A model generated the notes under the pieces. The model saw only the letters and a program-made list of their open reading frames with translations. It did not search any database and was not told the DNA's origin. DNA of 64,000 nucleotides, from contig NC_053391.1 of assembly GCF_905171765.1 (NCBI RefSeq), positions 692,469,035 through 692,533,034 of the forward strand. The letters are read 5' to 3'. This document shows positions 23,090-35,108 of the stretch, piece by piece (position 1 is the stretch's first letter; each line of letters begins with the position of its first letter). Made by a program: the position numbers and the translations under genes. This DNA comes from Bufo bufo. Its lineage: Eukaryota; Chordata; Amphibia; Anura; Bufonidae.

Positions 23090-26000
23090 ATGAGGCAAAC
23101 ATCTAATAAGGGACACGGTCATGGTCATGGTCGTGGTGGTGGTGTTGGTGGAGCCTCTGGTGCAGGGAGAGGATGTGGCCGTTCTGCCACAGCTACACGT
23201 CCTACTGAACCTACTACCTCAGGTCCCAGTAGCCGCCAGAATCTACAGCGATATTTGGTCAGGCCCAATGCCGTTCTAAGGATGGTAAGGCCTGAGCAAG
23301 TACAGGCGCTAGTCAATTGGGTGGCCGACAGTGGATCCAGCTCGTTCACATTATCTCCCACCCAGTCTTCTGCAGAAAGCGCACAGGTGGCGCCTGAAAC
23401 CCATGCCCATCAGTCTGTTACATCACCCCCGTGCATATCGGGGAACCTGTCTGAGCCTCAAGTAATGCAGCAGTCTCTTATGCTGTTTGAAGACTCTGCT
23501 GGCAGGATTTCCCAAGGGCATCCACCTAGCCCATCCCCAGGGGTTGAAGACATAGAATGCACTGACGCACAACCACTTATGTTTCCTGATGAGGACATGG
23601 GAATACCACCTCAGCACGTCTCTGATGACGAAACACAGGTGCCAACTGCTGCGAAAAGGAGGTCAGAGAGGAAGACTGGGTGGAAGACGATGCAGGGGAC
23701 AATGAGGTCCTAGACCCCACATGGAATGAAGGTCGTGCCACTGACTTTTAGAGTTCAGAGGAAGAGGCAGTAGTGAGACCGAGCCAACAGCGTAGCAAAA
23801 GAGGGAGCAGGGTACAAAAGCAGAGCAGCCGTCGCCAAAACAGTTCGCCTGCTACTGGCCACCGTCACCAGGGACCGAGCACACCAAAGGCAGCTTCAAG
23901 GAGTTCCCTGGCATGGCACTTCTTCACACAATGTGCTGACGACAAGACCCGAGTGGTTTGCACGCTGTGCCATCAGAGCCTGAAGCGAGGCATTAACGTT
24001 CTGAACCTTAGCACAACCTGCATCACCAGGCATCTACATGCGAGACACGGGCTGCAGTGGAGTAAGCACCTTCAAAACCAAGAAAGGGCTCAGGCCCCTC
24101 CTGCTCCCTCTTCTGCTGCTGCCTTGGCCTCTTTCTCTGCCTCTGGAGGAACGTTGGCACCTGCCACCCAGCAAACAGAGGATGTGCCACCAACAACACC
24201 ACCTCCGTCACCAAGCATCTCCACCATGTCACACGGAAGCGTTCAGCTCTCCATCTCACAAACCTTTGAGAGAAAGCGTAAATTCCCACCTAGCCACCCT
24301 CGATCCCTGGCCCTGAATGCCAGCATTTCTAAACCACTGGCCTTTGAAATGCTGTCATTCAGGCTGGTAGAGACGGACAGCTTCAAACTGCTCATGTCGC
24401 TTGCTGTCCCACAGTATGTTGTTCCCAGCCGCCACTACTTCTCCAAGAGAGCCGTGCCTTCCCTGCACAACCAAGTATCCGATAAAATCAAGTGTGCACT
24501 GTGCAACGCCATCGGTGGCAAGGTCCACCTAACCACAGATACGTGGACCAGTTGGCACCGGTCTGCGACAGACCTTCACCACCAACTTCAGCACAGCCAG
24601 GGGTAAACGTCAGCAGGCCATTCTGAAACTGATGTGTTTGGGGGACAGGCCTCACACCGCGCAGGAGTTGTGGCGGGGTATAGAACAACAGACCGACGAG
24701 TGGCTGCTGCCAGTGGGCCTCAAGCCCGGCCTGGTGGTGCGCGATAATGGGCGAAATCTCGTTGCAGCTCTGGGACTAGCCAGTTTGACGCGCATCCCTT
24801 GCCTGGCGCATGTGCTGAATTTGGTGGTGCAGAAATTCATTCACAACTACCCTGACATGTCAGAGCTGCTGCATAAAGTGCGGGCCGTCTGTGTGCGCTT
24901 CCGGCGTTCTCATCCTGCCGCCGCTGTCTGCTCTACAGCGTAACTTCGGCCTTCCCGCTCACCGCCTCATATGCGACGTGCCCACCAGGTGGAACTCCAC
25001 CTTGCACATGCTGGACAGACTGTGCGAGCAGCAGCAGGCCATAGTGGAGTTTCAGCTGCAGCGCGCACGGGTGAGTCGCACTGTGGAAAAGCACCACTTC
25101 ACCACCAATGACTGGGCCTCCATGCGAGACCTGTGTGCCCTGTTGCGCTGTTTCGAGTACTCCACCAACATGGCCAGTGGCGATGACGCCGTTATCAGCG
25201 TTACAATACCACTTCTATGTCTTCTTGAGAAAACACTTAGGGCAATGATGGAAGAGGATGTGGCCTAGGACGAGGAGGAGGAAGAGGGGTCATCTCTAAC
25301 ACTTTCAGGCCAGTCGTTTAGAAGTGGCTCAGAAAGAGCATTTTTGCAACAGCAGAGGCCAGGTACAAATTTGGCCATCCAGGGCCCACTACTGGAGGAC
25401 GAGGAGGAAGAGGATGAGGAGGAGGAGGATAGGGATGAAGCATGTTCACAGCGGGGTGGTATCCAACGCAGCTCGGACCCATCACTGGTGCGTGGCTGGG
25501 GGGATACGGAGGACGCAGACGATACGCCTCCCACAGAGGACAGCTTGTCCTTACCTCTGGGCAGCCTGGCACACATAAGCGACTACATGCTGCAGTGCCT
25601 GCGCAAGGACAGCAGAGTTGCCCACATTTTAACGTGTGCGGACTCCTAGGTGGCCACCCTGCTGGATCCCCGTTACAAAGACAATGTGCCATCCTTAATT
25701 CCCTCACTGGAGCGTGATCGGAAGATGCGCGACTACAGGCGCACGCTGGTAGACGCGCTCCTGAGAGCATTCCCGACTGACGCCATGGGACAAGTGGAAG
25801 CACAAGGCGAAGGCAGGGGAGGAGGAAGAGGTCGCCAACGCAGCTGTGTCAGCGCCAGCACCTCAGAAGGCAGGGTTAGCATGGCCGACATGTGGAAAAG
25901 CTTTGTCACCTCGCCTCAACCACCGGCCCCAACTGCTGATATGGAGCGTGTTAGCAGGAGGCAGCATTTGAACAACATGGTGGAACAGTACCTGTGCACA

Positions 26001-26254
26001 CGACTACACGTACTGACTGATGGTTCTGCCCCATTCAGCTTCTGGGTCTCCAAATTGTCCACATGGCCAGAGCTTGCCATGTATGCCTTGGAGGTGCTGG
26101 CCTGCCCTGCAGCCAGTGTACTCTCTGAACGGCAGGAGGCGTCATTACAGACAGACGCAGCCGCCTGTCCACAGCCAACGTGGACAAGCTCACGTTCATT
26201 AAAATGAACCAGGCTTGGATCCCACAAGACTTGTCTGTACCTTGTGCAGATTAG
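23090..26254 (+). pseudogene. hAT transposase, longest copy (C), with BED zinc finger
   Basis: Start at 23090 (MRQTSNKG) matches the sister element's MRKTSSKG. Order: Arg/Gly-rich N-terminus; Ser/Pro-rich linker; BED-type zinc finger at about 23,900-24,060 ('VCTLCHQSLK' ... 'HLHARH'); RNase H-like catalytic domain starting 'TTDTWTS' (24,537); 'RDNGRN' (24,743); 'DVPTRWNS'; acidic insertion; hAT dimerisation region near 26,060-26,210. Breaks: stops at about 23,711 and 23,748, the TDTWTS deletion and TAG (25,647) shared with A and B, plus its own 5-bp deletion near 24,926, a Gln-to-TAG at 25,266 and a 13-bp deletion in 'SERVFST'. It lacks the 24-bp deletion of A and B, so it is not their direct parent. 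Confidence 0.92.
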
Positions 26255-26640
26255 ACAGTTCTAACAGCCTCAACCATCCATCCTTGTACTCAAGTGCACT
26301 TATTCGTTTTTTTTTTTTTTATATGTCCCAATATTTTGGGGGATACCCCTATGTAAAAATGCAAAATAACATACATCTGTGTTGGCTACATATTCCTCCT
26401 TCGCCGCCGCTTCCACCTAGACCGCCACGTGAGCCTACACGGCCACATCCACCCATTCACCGCCTCCTCAAACTCTTCCTCCTACATCATTCCTAATTAT
26501 TATTTTTTTAAGGTCATTTATGTTTTTTTAATTCATTTTCCTATTCACATTTGTTTGCAGAGCAGTTGTCATGCCCTTAAGCACATTTTGCTGCCTTTTG
26601 CAGCCCTCTAGCTGTTTCCAGGGCTATTTTAGAGCCATTT
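26255..26640 (+). other. hAT 3' untranslated region
   Basis: Sequence shared almost base for base with the regions after fragments A (15821-16203) and B (20186-20560), including a pyrimidine-rich stretch ('tcctccttcgccgccgcttc') and 'tgcagccctctagctgtttc'. At 26,636 it continues into the true terminus with TTCGGG motifs, whereas A and B jump back to satellite at the same point. Confidence 0.7.
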
Positions 26641-26779
26641 TAGTGACCAAAAGTTCGGGTCCCCATTGACTTCAATGGGGTTCGGGTTCGGGGTCAAGTT
26701 CGGGTCCCAAACCCGAACTTTTCTTTTAAGTTCGGCCGAACCTGCCGAACCGGAACATCCAGGTGTCCGCTCAACTCTA

Positions 26780-27282
26780 CTGGGGAGCTTTACTATTGGG
26801 GGACTATAGAGAACATGATTACTAGTATGGGCACTATGGGAGCATTATTACTTTTGGGGCACAGTAGGGACATTAGTGATGTGCTCTGGCAGAGAATTAC
26901 TACTATTGGTGGGACTTTTGGGAGCACTATCATTGTGAGGGGCAACCTGGCACATTGGCACAGTATCAGCTTAGCACAGTTTCTGTATTTTTGGCGGACA
27001 TTATGGTTACACTATTAGTGTCAGGGGTCAACTGGAAAGGGGGTGGCCACATTTCATACTCTGTAGATATCAATAGTAATTTGGTGACATTATATAGGTA
27101 ATACATGGCATTTATGTCAGGGGTATAGCATATATAACGTAAGTACAAAAGCATAAATGACTATAGTGTGCTTATCAGACCACCTGAATAAATAAGGCCC
27201 GTTAACCACAAGAGGTGAGTATCGATTACATAAAGTGCATTATATTGATGATACAGGGTATTTGTATCAGGGGTGTAATGTA
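26780..27282. repeat. Minisatellite remnant and ~165-bp imperfect duplication
   Basis: From 26780 the G-rich minisatellite broken by the hAT element resumes ('gagctttactattggggg'). From about 27,090 a segment with 'agtacaaaagcataaat' and 'attacataaagtgca' is found twice, the second copy continuing after the Tc1 element at 28839-28960. No gene seen. Confidence 0.5.
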
Positions 27283-28836
27283 CAGTCGTGGCCAAAAGTT
27301 TTGATAATTGCATAAATATTGGAAATTGGAAAAGTTGCTGCTTAAGTTTTTATAATAGCAATTTGCATATACTCCAGAATGTTATGAAGAGTGATCAGAT
27401 GAATTGCATAGTCCTTCTTTGCCATGAAAATTAACTTAATCCCAAAAAAACCTTTCCACTGCATTTCATTGCTGTCATTAAAGGACCTGCTATGATCATT
27501 TCAGTAATCGTCTTGTTAACTCAGGTGAGAATGTTGACGAGCACAAGGCTGGAGATCATTATGTCAGGCTGATTGGGTTAAACTGGCAGACTTGACCTGT
27601 TAAAAGGAGGGTGATGCTTGAAATCATTGTTCTTCCATTGTTAACCATGGTGACCTGCAAAGAAACGCGTGCAGCCATCATTGCGTTGCATAAAAATGGC
27701 TTCACAGGCAAGGATATTGTGGCTACTAAGATTGCACCTCAATCAACAATTTATAGGATCATCAAGAACTTCAAGGAAAGAGGTTCAATTCTTGTTAAGA
27801 AGGGTTCAGGGCATCCAAGAAATTCCAGCAAGTGCCAGGATCGTCTCCTAAAGAGGATTCAGCTGCGGGATCGGAGTGCCACCAGTGCAGAGCTTGCTCA
27901 GGAATGGCAGCAGGCAGGTGTGAGTGCATCTGCACGCACAGTGAGGCCAAGATTTTTGGAAGATGACCTGGTGTCAAGAAGGGCAGCAAAGAAGCCACTT
28001 CTCTCCAAATAAAACATCAGGGACAGATTGATCTGCAGAAAGTATGGTGAATGGACTGCTGAGGACTGGGGCAAAGTCATATTCTCCGATGAAGCCTCTT
28101 TCCGATTGTTTGGGGCATCTGGAAAAAGGCTTGTCCGGAGAAGAAAAGGTGAGCGCTACCATCAGTCCTGTGTCATGCCAACAGTAAAGCATCCTGAGAC
28201 CATTCATGTGTGTGGTTGCTTCTCATCCAAGGGAGTGGGCTCACTCACAATTTTGCCCAAAAACACAGCCATGAATAAAGAATGGCACCAAAACACCCTC
28301 CAACAGCAACTTCTTCCAACAATCCAACAACAGTTTGGTGAAGAACAATGCATTTTCCAGCACGATGGAGCACCGTGCCATAAGGCAAAAGTGATAACTA
28401 AGTGGCTTGGGGACCAAAACAATGACATTTTGGGTCCATGGCCTAGAAACTCCCCAGATCTTAATCCCATTGAGAACTTGTGGTCAATCCTCAAGAGGCG
28501 GGTGGACAAACAAAAACCCACTAATTCTGACAAACTCCAAGAAGTGATTATGAAAGAATGGGTTGCTATCAGTCAGGAATTGGCCCAGAAGTTGATTGAG
28601 AGCATGCCCAGTCGGATTGCAGAGGTCCTGAAAAAGAAGGGCCGACACTGCAAATACTGACTCTTTGCATAAATGTCATGTAATTGTCGATAAAAGCCTT
28701 TGAAACGTATGAAGTGCGTGTAATTATATTTCACTACATCACAGAAACAACTGAAACAAAGATCTAAAAGCAGTTTAGCAGCAAACTTTGTGAAAACTAA
28801 TATTTGTGTTATTCTCAAAACTTTTGGCCACGACTG
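27283..28836 (+). mobile_element. Tc1/mariner DNA transposon, 1,554 bp, nearly intact
   Basis: Ends are CAGTCGTGGCCAAAAGTTTT (27283) and its complement finishing CGACTG at 28836, with the TA target duplicated at 27281-27282 and 28837-28838. Carries one transposase gene on the plus strand. It interrupts a local ~165-bp duplication, so the empty site can be reconstructed. Belongs to a different Tc1 family from the one at 7025. Confidence 0.95.
27647..28660 (+). pseudogene. Tc1-like transposase with a single nonsense codon
   Basis: Start MVTCKETRAA at 27647; 338 codons to the TGA at 28658-28660. The only break is TAA at 28010-28012, where LLSK is followed in the same frame by NIRDRLI, so one substitution disables it. 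N-terminal paired-type DNA-binding domain (two HTH, residues about 5-120), then the DDE domain: D in 'FSDEASF', D in 'FQHDGAPCH', E in 'NPIENLW'. I count 35 residues between the second D and E, i.e. DD35E rather than DD34E. C-terminus 'KKKGRHCKY' is typical. Length is normal. It may belong to the DD35E group described in vertebrates; untested. Confidence 0.93.
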
Positions 28837-28838
28837 TA

Positions 28839-30784
28839 CATATCATAAGTACAAAAGCATAAATAACTGCAATATACGTGTAAAACCTCCTGATAGAAAG
28901 CCCATTCGCCACAAAAAGTAAGTACAAATTACATAAAGTGCAAGTGCATATACTTTCATGTGATATTAATAAAGGAACATATTTTTTAATTATATATTTG
29001 GGCATACACATTATTTTTTTTTATATACTTTAGGTGATATAGTAGTGTTTATGTGGCCCTTATAGGTCAGTTATCACTGGATGTAAGAGGTTTGTGCACT
29101 GTAAGACCCAGTATGTTTTGTATTGCTGTATGTAATGTTAGGAGGAAGGAGGTTAGGTTGGGGAAAGGGGGGTTGACGATGTTTCAATTTTTGCCCCAGA
29201 CAGCAGAAAGACTAGGTGCACCCTTAATTGTTATCATCATCATCATCCTCCACTTCCAACTCCTCCTCCTCCTCCACTGGCAGCTCTTCATCTTCCTCCT
29301 TGGGAGTTTCTCCTTGTGGATGCCCAAACAGTTATAGGGTGGGCAGCATGATGCGTTAGCTGTTCTTCTTCAGCCGTCGTCCCCTGCTGCATGAGAGCCT
29401 GTTCTAAGATAAATATGAGAGGGATGAGATTGTTAATGTCACAATTGTCCCTGCTGACAAACTTTAGGGCCTCTTCGAAAGGCTTTAGCACCCGATAGGC
29501 ATCTCAGAAAACTAAGTTATGGTTATTGGAACGTGGGGAGGAAAAAACAAAAATGGGCCCGATATTCTACAGAAAGATCCTCAATGTAAATCATCCAAAA
29601 ACCTGGACAGGAATAACTACATAATAAAGTACATTGTATACTGACATATAAAACGTAGTGTGTGTCCACACCTCCCTGTATACATTTTATATCATCAGTG
29701 TCTTCTTTGTCGGATACAGGTTGGGGAAGCAGAGGTCACAATAATGAGATCCCAGAAGAGAAAAAAGTTACTACACAATGCAGTTCATGTCATGAATGGA
29801 TTCCCACAGGGAGCACAAGCGACTACTTAGGCGACACGCAGGCTCAGTTCTCCGAGCTGCCCTCAGATGTCTGACAGGTAAGACGCAGATTAGTAGAACT
29901 TTATCAGAAGACTTCGCTCCAAGTTACATGGTATTTGTAGTTTTTATATAGTTAAGAAAAAGAGGTCTAGAAACTTTAGACTTTTATTATTCTGCAATTT
30001 GACTTTTTTTATATATATTTCTGGATTTTGGTTTGTTCTTTATCTTCATTTCAGATTCAAAGTAGTTGTATATTTTTATGTTACACTGTAGATCCTGCAA
30101 GGGGTATTTTAGGGTTAGGGTCTTGTCCAGGGGGCGTAGCTAAAGGTTCATGGGCCCCGGTCAAGAGTTCAGCTTCCCTCAGTGCTTTGTGGCCAGGGGC
30201 AGGGGAGCACCTAGCCTTTCTGCTGCCTGAGTCAAAAATTAAAACGGCACCCCCCCCCCCCCCCCATGTCAATTTGTCAACATAATCCCTTCCCTCCAGT
30301 AAGAGGTGTAATTTGACCAGCAAACACTTACTATAACACCGGTGTCTTCTTATGCGGCACAAGGGTCTTTGGGCCCCCTCAAGTTCCTGGGCCCGGTAGA
30401 GACTGCTATCTCTGCATCCCCTATAGCTACACCCATGGTCTTGTCACAGGGTAAGATGGGACATGCCACCACTTACACTGACTGATAGAACAAGTGGACA
30501 ACAGCAAGGTTATGTGACACTGTTCAAGGAAGAAATCTCATGGGCTTCGGTGCTTTATTATTCATGAGCATCTTTATTTATCTATACTAGCAGAAGGACT
30601 CGGCTTCGCACAGCTATATTTCATCTATTTCATTTAATGTTTGTGTGTGCCGTTAAAAGATATCGACAGTATCCAGTATAACAGTGACCTCTACAGTACC
30701 CCGGTCATGGCTGAAAGTGTTGGTGCTCCTGAAATTTTTCCAGTTTTTCCAGAAAATGAAGTATTTCTCCTAAAAAATTATTGT
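28839..30784. other. Mostly unique intergenic DNA
   Basis: Contains the right half of the local duplication (28839-28960), a small TCA/TCC-rich stretch near 29,235-29,300, a hAT relic (29,340-29,506), a possible splice-flanked exon (29,720-29,880) and a run of about 16 C at 30,250-30,265. Near 30,590 'agaaggactcggcttcgcac' resembles the start of a common vertebrate repeat I cannot name. No convincing gene. Confidence 0.5.
29340..29506 (-). pseudogene. Relic of a ZBED-type hAT transposase
   Basis: On the minus strand from about 29,506 the translation AYRVLKPFEEALKFVSRD then 'NCDINNLIPLIFILEQAL' matches the 'VLKPFEE.T...S......S..IP.i..L' region between the catalytic and dimerisation parts of ZBED-like hAT transposases. 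An upstream stop and lack of extending similarity show it is a fragment. It is a different hAT family from the three big copies in this window, whose equivalent region reads 'DLCALLRCLEYSTNMASG'. Confidence 0.6.
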
Positions 30785-32157
30785 AAATTACACTGGACTA
30801 TGGGCTGACTGACTGCTGCATTTAAACTGGACTATGTACTGTCTGACCGCAGTGTTTACACTAGACTATGTACAAACTGACTGCAGCATTTATGCTAGAC
30901 TATGGACTGCCTGACCACAGCATTTACACTAGACTATGGACTGACTGACTGCAGCATTTACACTAGACTATGGACTGACTGACTGCAGCGTTTACACTAG
31001 ACTATGGACTGACTGACCGCAGCATTTACACTAGACTATGGACTGACTGAACGCAGCATTTACACTAGACTATGGACTGACTGAACGCAGCATTTACACT
31101 AGACTATGGACTGACTGACTGCAGCATTTACACTGGACTATGGACTGACTGAACGCAGCATTTACACTGGACTATGGACTGACTGCAGCGTTTACACTAG
31201 ACTATGGACTGACTGAACGCAGCATTTACACTAGACTATGGACTGACTGACTGCAGCATTTACACTAGACTATGGACTGACTGAACGCAGCATTTACACT
31301 AGACTATGGACTGACTGACTGCAGCATTTACACTAGACTATGGACTGACTGAACGCAGCATTTACACTGGACTATGGACTGACTGCAGCGTTTACACTAG
31401 ACTATGGACTGACTGAACGCAGCATTTACACTAGACTATGGACTGACTGACTGCAGCATTTACACTAGACTATGGACTGACTGAACGCAGCATTTACACT
31501 AGACTATGGACTGACTGACTGCAGCGTTTACACTAGACTATGGACTGACTGAACGCAGCATTTACACTAGACTATGGACTGACTGACTGCAGCATTTACA
31601 CTAGACTATGGACTGCCTGACCACAGCATTTACACTAGACTATGGACTGACTGAACGCAGCATTTACACTAGACTATGGACTGACTGACTGACTGCAGCA
31701 TTTATACTAGACTATGTACTGAGTGACCACAGTGTTTACACTAGATAATAAACTGACTGACTGCAGCGTTTACACTAGACTATGGACTGACTGACTGCAG
31801 CATTTATACTAGACTATGGACTGACTGACTGCAGCGTTTACACTGGACTATGTACTGACTGACTGCAGCATTTACACTAGACTATGGACTGACTGACTGC
31901 AGCATTTACACTAGACTATGGACTGCCTGACCACAGCATTTACACTGGACTATGGACTGACTGAACGCAGCATTTACACTAGACTATGTACTGAGTGACC
32001 ACAGTGTTTACACTAGATAATAAACTGACTGACTGCAGCATTTATACTAGACTATGGACTGACTGACTGCAGCGTTTACACTGGACTATGTACTGAGTGA
32101 CCACAGTGTTTACATTAGATAATAAACTGACTGACTGCAGCGTTTACACTGGACTAT

Positions 32158-32356
32158 GTGTCGACTGACCACCAGTGATGGCCAGCGAACACATGCGAGC
32201 TGCCATCTTAACTCACAAGTCCGGCGATGCACAGGTAAGTCCTGTGCCTGTGCGCGAGCCGGTCTGAAACAAATGCGGTCACCAGGAGCAGGCAGTTCCG
32301 AGAACAGCCGCCGGGGGCCTTCATCTGGCTGTTCTCGGAACTGCCTGCTCCCGGCA
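32158..32356. repeat. Hairpin-bearing insert in minisatellite, copy 1 of 3
   Basis: A ~200-bp non-satellite segment with a near-perfect hairpin: 'gcaggcagttccgagaacag' (from 32289) pairs with 'ctgttctcggaactgcctgc' (ends 32350) around an ~18-bp loop. Identical copies lie at 32818-33016 and 33444-33642. The 71-codon open frame in each is a by-product. Confidence 0.75.
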
Positions 32357-32817
32357 CAGCATTTACACTAGACTATGGACTGTCAGACTGCACTGTTTAC
32401 ATGAGACTATGTACTGACTGACCACGGCATTTACACTAGACTATGGACTAACTGACCGCAGTGTTTACACTAGACTATAGACTGACTTACGGCAGTGTTT
32501 ACACTAGACTATAGACCGACTGGCCGCACTTTTTACACTGGACCATGGACCAACTGACCGCAGCGTTTAAAATGGACTATGTACTGAGTGACCACAGCAT
32601 TTACACTAGACTATAGACAGACTGGCTGCAGTGTTTAAACTAGACTATAGATTGACTGAAGGCAGTGTTTACACCTTACTATGTACTGACTGCCACAGCA
32701 TTTATACTAGACTATGGACTGACTGACTGCAGCGTTTACACTGGACTATGTACTGAGTGACCACAGTGTTTACATTAGATGATAAACTGACTGACTGCAG
32801 CGTTTACACTGGACTAT

Positions 32818-33016
32818 GTGTCGACTGACCACCAGTGATGGCCAGCGAACACATGCGAGCTGCCATCTTAACTCACAAGTCCGGCGATGCACAGGTAAGT
32901 CCTGTGCCTGTGCGCGAGCCGGTCTGAAACAAATGCGGTCACCAGGAGCAGGCAGTTCCGAGAACAGCCGCCGGGGGCCTTCATCTGGCTGTTCTCGGAA
33001 CTGCCTGCTCCCGGCA
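32818..33016. repeat. Hairpin-bearing insert in minisatellite, copy 2 of 3
   Basis: I see no difference from the copy at 32158. The unit that follows lacks one 34-bp repeat ('actgacttacggcagtgttt') present after copy 1, which accounts for the 660 versus 626 bp spacing. Confidence 0.75.
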
Positions 33017-33443
33017 CAGCATTTACACTAGACTATGGACTGTCAGACTGCACTGTTTACATGAGACTATGTACTGACTGACCACGGCATTTACACTAGA
33101 CTATGGACTAACTGACCGCAGTGTTTACACTAGACTATAGACCGACTGGCCGCACTTTTTACACTGGACCATGGACCAACTGACCGCAGCGTTTAAAATG
33201 GACTATGTACTGAGTGACCACAGCATTTACACTAGACTATAGACAGACTGGCTGCAGTGTTTAAACTAGACTATAGATTGACTGAAGGCAGTGTTTACAC
33301 CTTACTATGTACTGACTGCCACAGCATTTATACTAGACTATGGACTGACTGACTGCAGCGTTTACACTGGACTATGTACTGAGTGACCACAGTGTTTACA
33401 TTAGATGATAAACTGACTGACTGCAGCGTTTACACTGGACTAT

Positions 33444-33642
33444 GTGTCGACTGACCACCAGTGATGGCCAGCGAACACATGCGAGCTGCCATCTTAACTC
33501 ACAAGTCCGGCGATGCACAGGTAAGTCCTGTGCCTGTGCGCGAGCCGGTCTGAAACAAATGCGGTCACCAGGAGCAGGCAGTTCCGAGAACAGCCGCCGG
33601 GGGCCTTCATCTGGCTGTTCTCGGAACTGCCTGCTCCCGGCA
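33444..33642. repeat. Hairpin-bearing insert in minisatellite, copy 3 of 3
   Basis: Again the same sequence as copies 1 and 2, followed by the shorter form of the flanking units, so copies 2 and 3 are the more recent pair. Confidence 0.75.
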
Positions 33643-35108
33643 CAGCATTTACACTAGACTATGGACTGTCAGACTGCACTGTTTACATGAGACTATGTAC
33701 TGACTGACCACGGCATTTACACTAGACTATGGACTAACTGACCGCAGTGTTTACACTAGACTATAGACCGACTGGCCGCACTTTTTACACTGGACCATGG
33801 ACCAACTGACCGCAGCGTTTAAAATGGACTATGTACTGAGTGACCACAGCATTTACACTAGACTATAGACAGACTGGCTGCAGTGTTTAAACTAGACTAT
33901 AGATTGACTGAAGGCAGTGTTTACACCTTACTATGTACTGACTGCCACAGCATTTATACTAGACTATATACTGACCGACTGCAGTGTTTACACTAGACTA
34001 TAGACTTATTGACTTCAGTGTTTACTGGACTATCTACTGACTGACCGCAGCATTTATACTAGACTATGGATTGACTGACAGCAGCATTTATACTAGACTA
34101 TGGTCTGCCTGACCACAGCGTTAACACTGGGCTATGTACTGCCTGACTGCAGCATTTACGCTAGAGTTTGAACTGACTGACCACAGCATTTATACTAGTC
34201 TATGTACTGACTGCATCTTTTACACTAGATTATGCACTGACTGCAGCACTTACACTAGACTATGGACTGACTGACTGCAATGTTTACACTAGACTATGGA
34301 CTGACTGACCACAGCATTTATACTAGACTATGGACTGACTGACCACAGCATTTATACTAGTCTATGTACTGACTGCATCGTTTACACTACATTATGCACT
34401 GACTGACTGCAGCACTTACACTAGACCATGGCCCAACTGACCGCAGTGTTTACACTGGACTATGGACTAACTGACTACAGCGTTTACACCAGATTATAAA
34501 CTGTCTGACCGCAGTATTTACCCTGGACTATCTAGTGACTGACCACAGCATTTATACTGGACTATGGACTGACTGCAGCATTTACACTAGACTATGTACT
34601 AACTGACTGCAGTGATTGCATTAGACTAGACCAGTGGTGGGCAACCTTTTTTTTCAACTGAGCCAAATCTCGCCAAAACCACGATTGAAATTTATTTTGA
34701 GAGCCACATTTTTAAAACCGAAAATACATAGGATGGTACACTGTTTTTAGTTTCAATAAGTTTTTATTGAGAATATTGTGCATGCAAGTATCCACATAGG
34801 TTGGGTACTGTGGGACTCTTTGCACCGGCCCTGTCACGTGGACGTGACCAGAGCCTGTGCAAGGATTTTTTGGCAACACAAGCGAAGCTACATCTCGGTG
34901 ACCCCCCCTCCCCCCGCCCCGCCCGCAGCTCACCTGGTCCTGGTTCTGTCTGCAGCAGCTGGCTTCTCCTCTGTGTGGTCCTGATATCTTCGCTCTGCTT
35001 CAATCTGGTTTGAGGACTGTACTTTTCGCCCTATAAGATGCACATAGGTTTTAGAGGAGTATAATCAGAAACAATATTTTCCATTATACCTCAGGTCAGA
35101 CCACCAAT

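Larger units (their letters stand above)
10561..26779 (+). mobile_element. 16.2-kb hAT element with internal satellite and multiplied transposase fragments
   Basis: Ends are TAGAGTTAAGCGAAC (10561) and, inverted, TAGAGTTGAGCGGAC (ends 26779), 13 of 15 identical. The 8-bp target duplication CTGGGGAG is perfect (10553-10560 and 26780-26787), the hallmark of hAT insertion. Both subterminal regions are packed with TTCGGGTT / AACCCGAA motifs, probably transposase-binding repeats. Order inside: promoter region, ~98-bp satellite, transposase fragment A, satellite, fragment B, satellite, longer transposase gene C, 3' UTR, terminus. All transposase copies share the same disabling changes, so the element is dead unless helped in trans. 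An ordinary hAT is 2.5-5 kb; most of the excess here is internal amplification. Confidence 0.9.
30785..34623. repeat. 34-bp minisatellite (first block) with higher-order repeats
   Basis: About 110 units based on 'catttacactagactatgga' + 'ctgactgactgcag' (34 bp), with variants that delete one 'ctga' or replace ctgac by ccgac/acgc. Between 32,030 and 33,960 three long higher-order units are stacked (offsets 660 and 626 bp), each carrying the same ~200-bp non-repeat insert. The array is split at 34632 by a hAT element and resumes at 38552. Confidence 0.95.
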
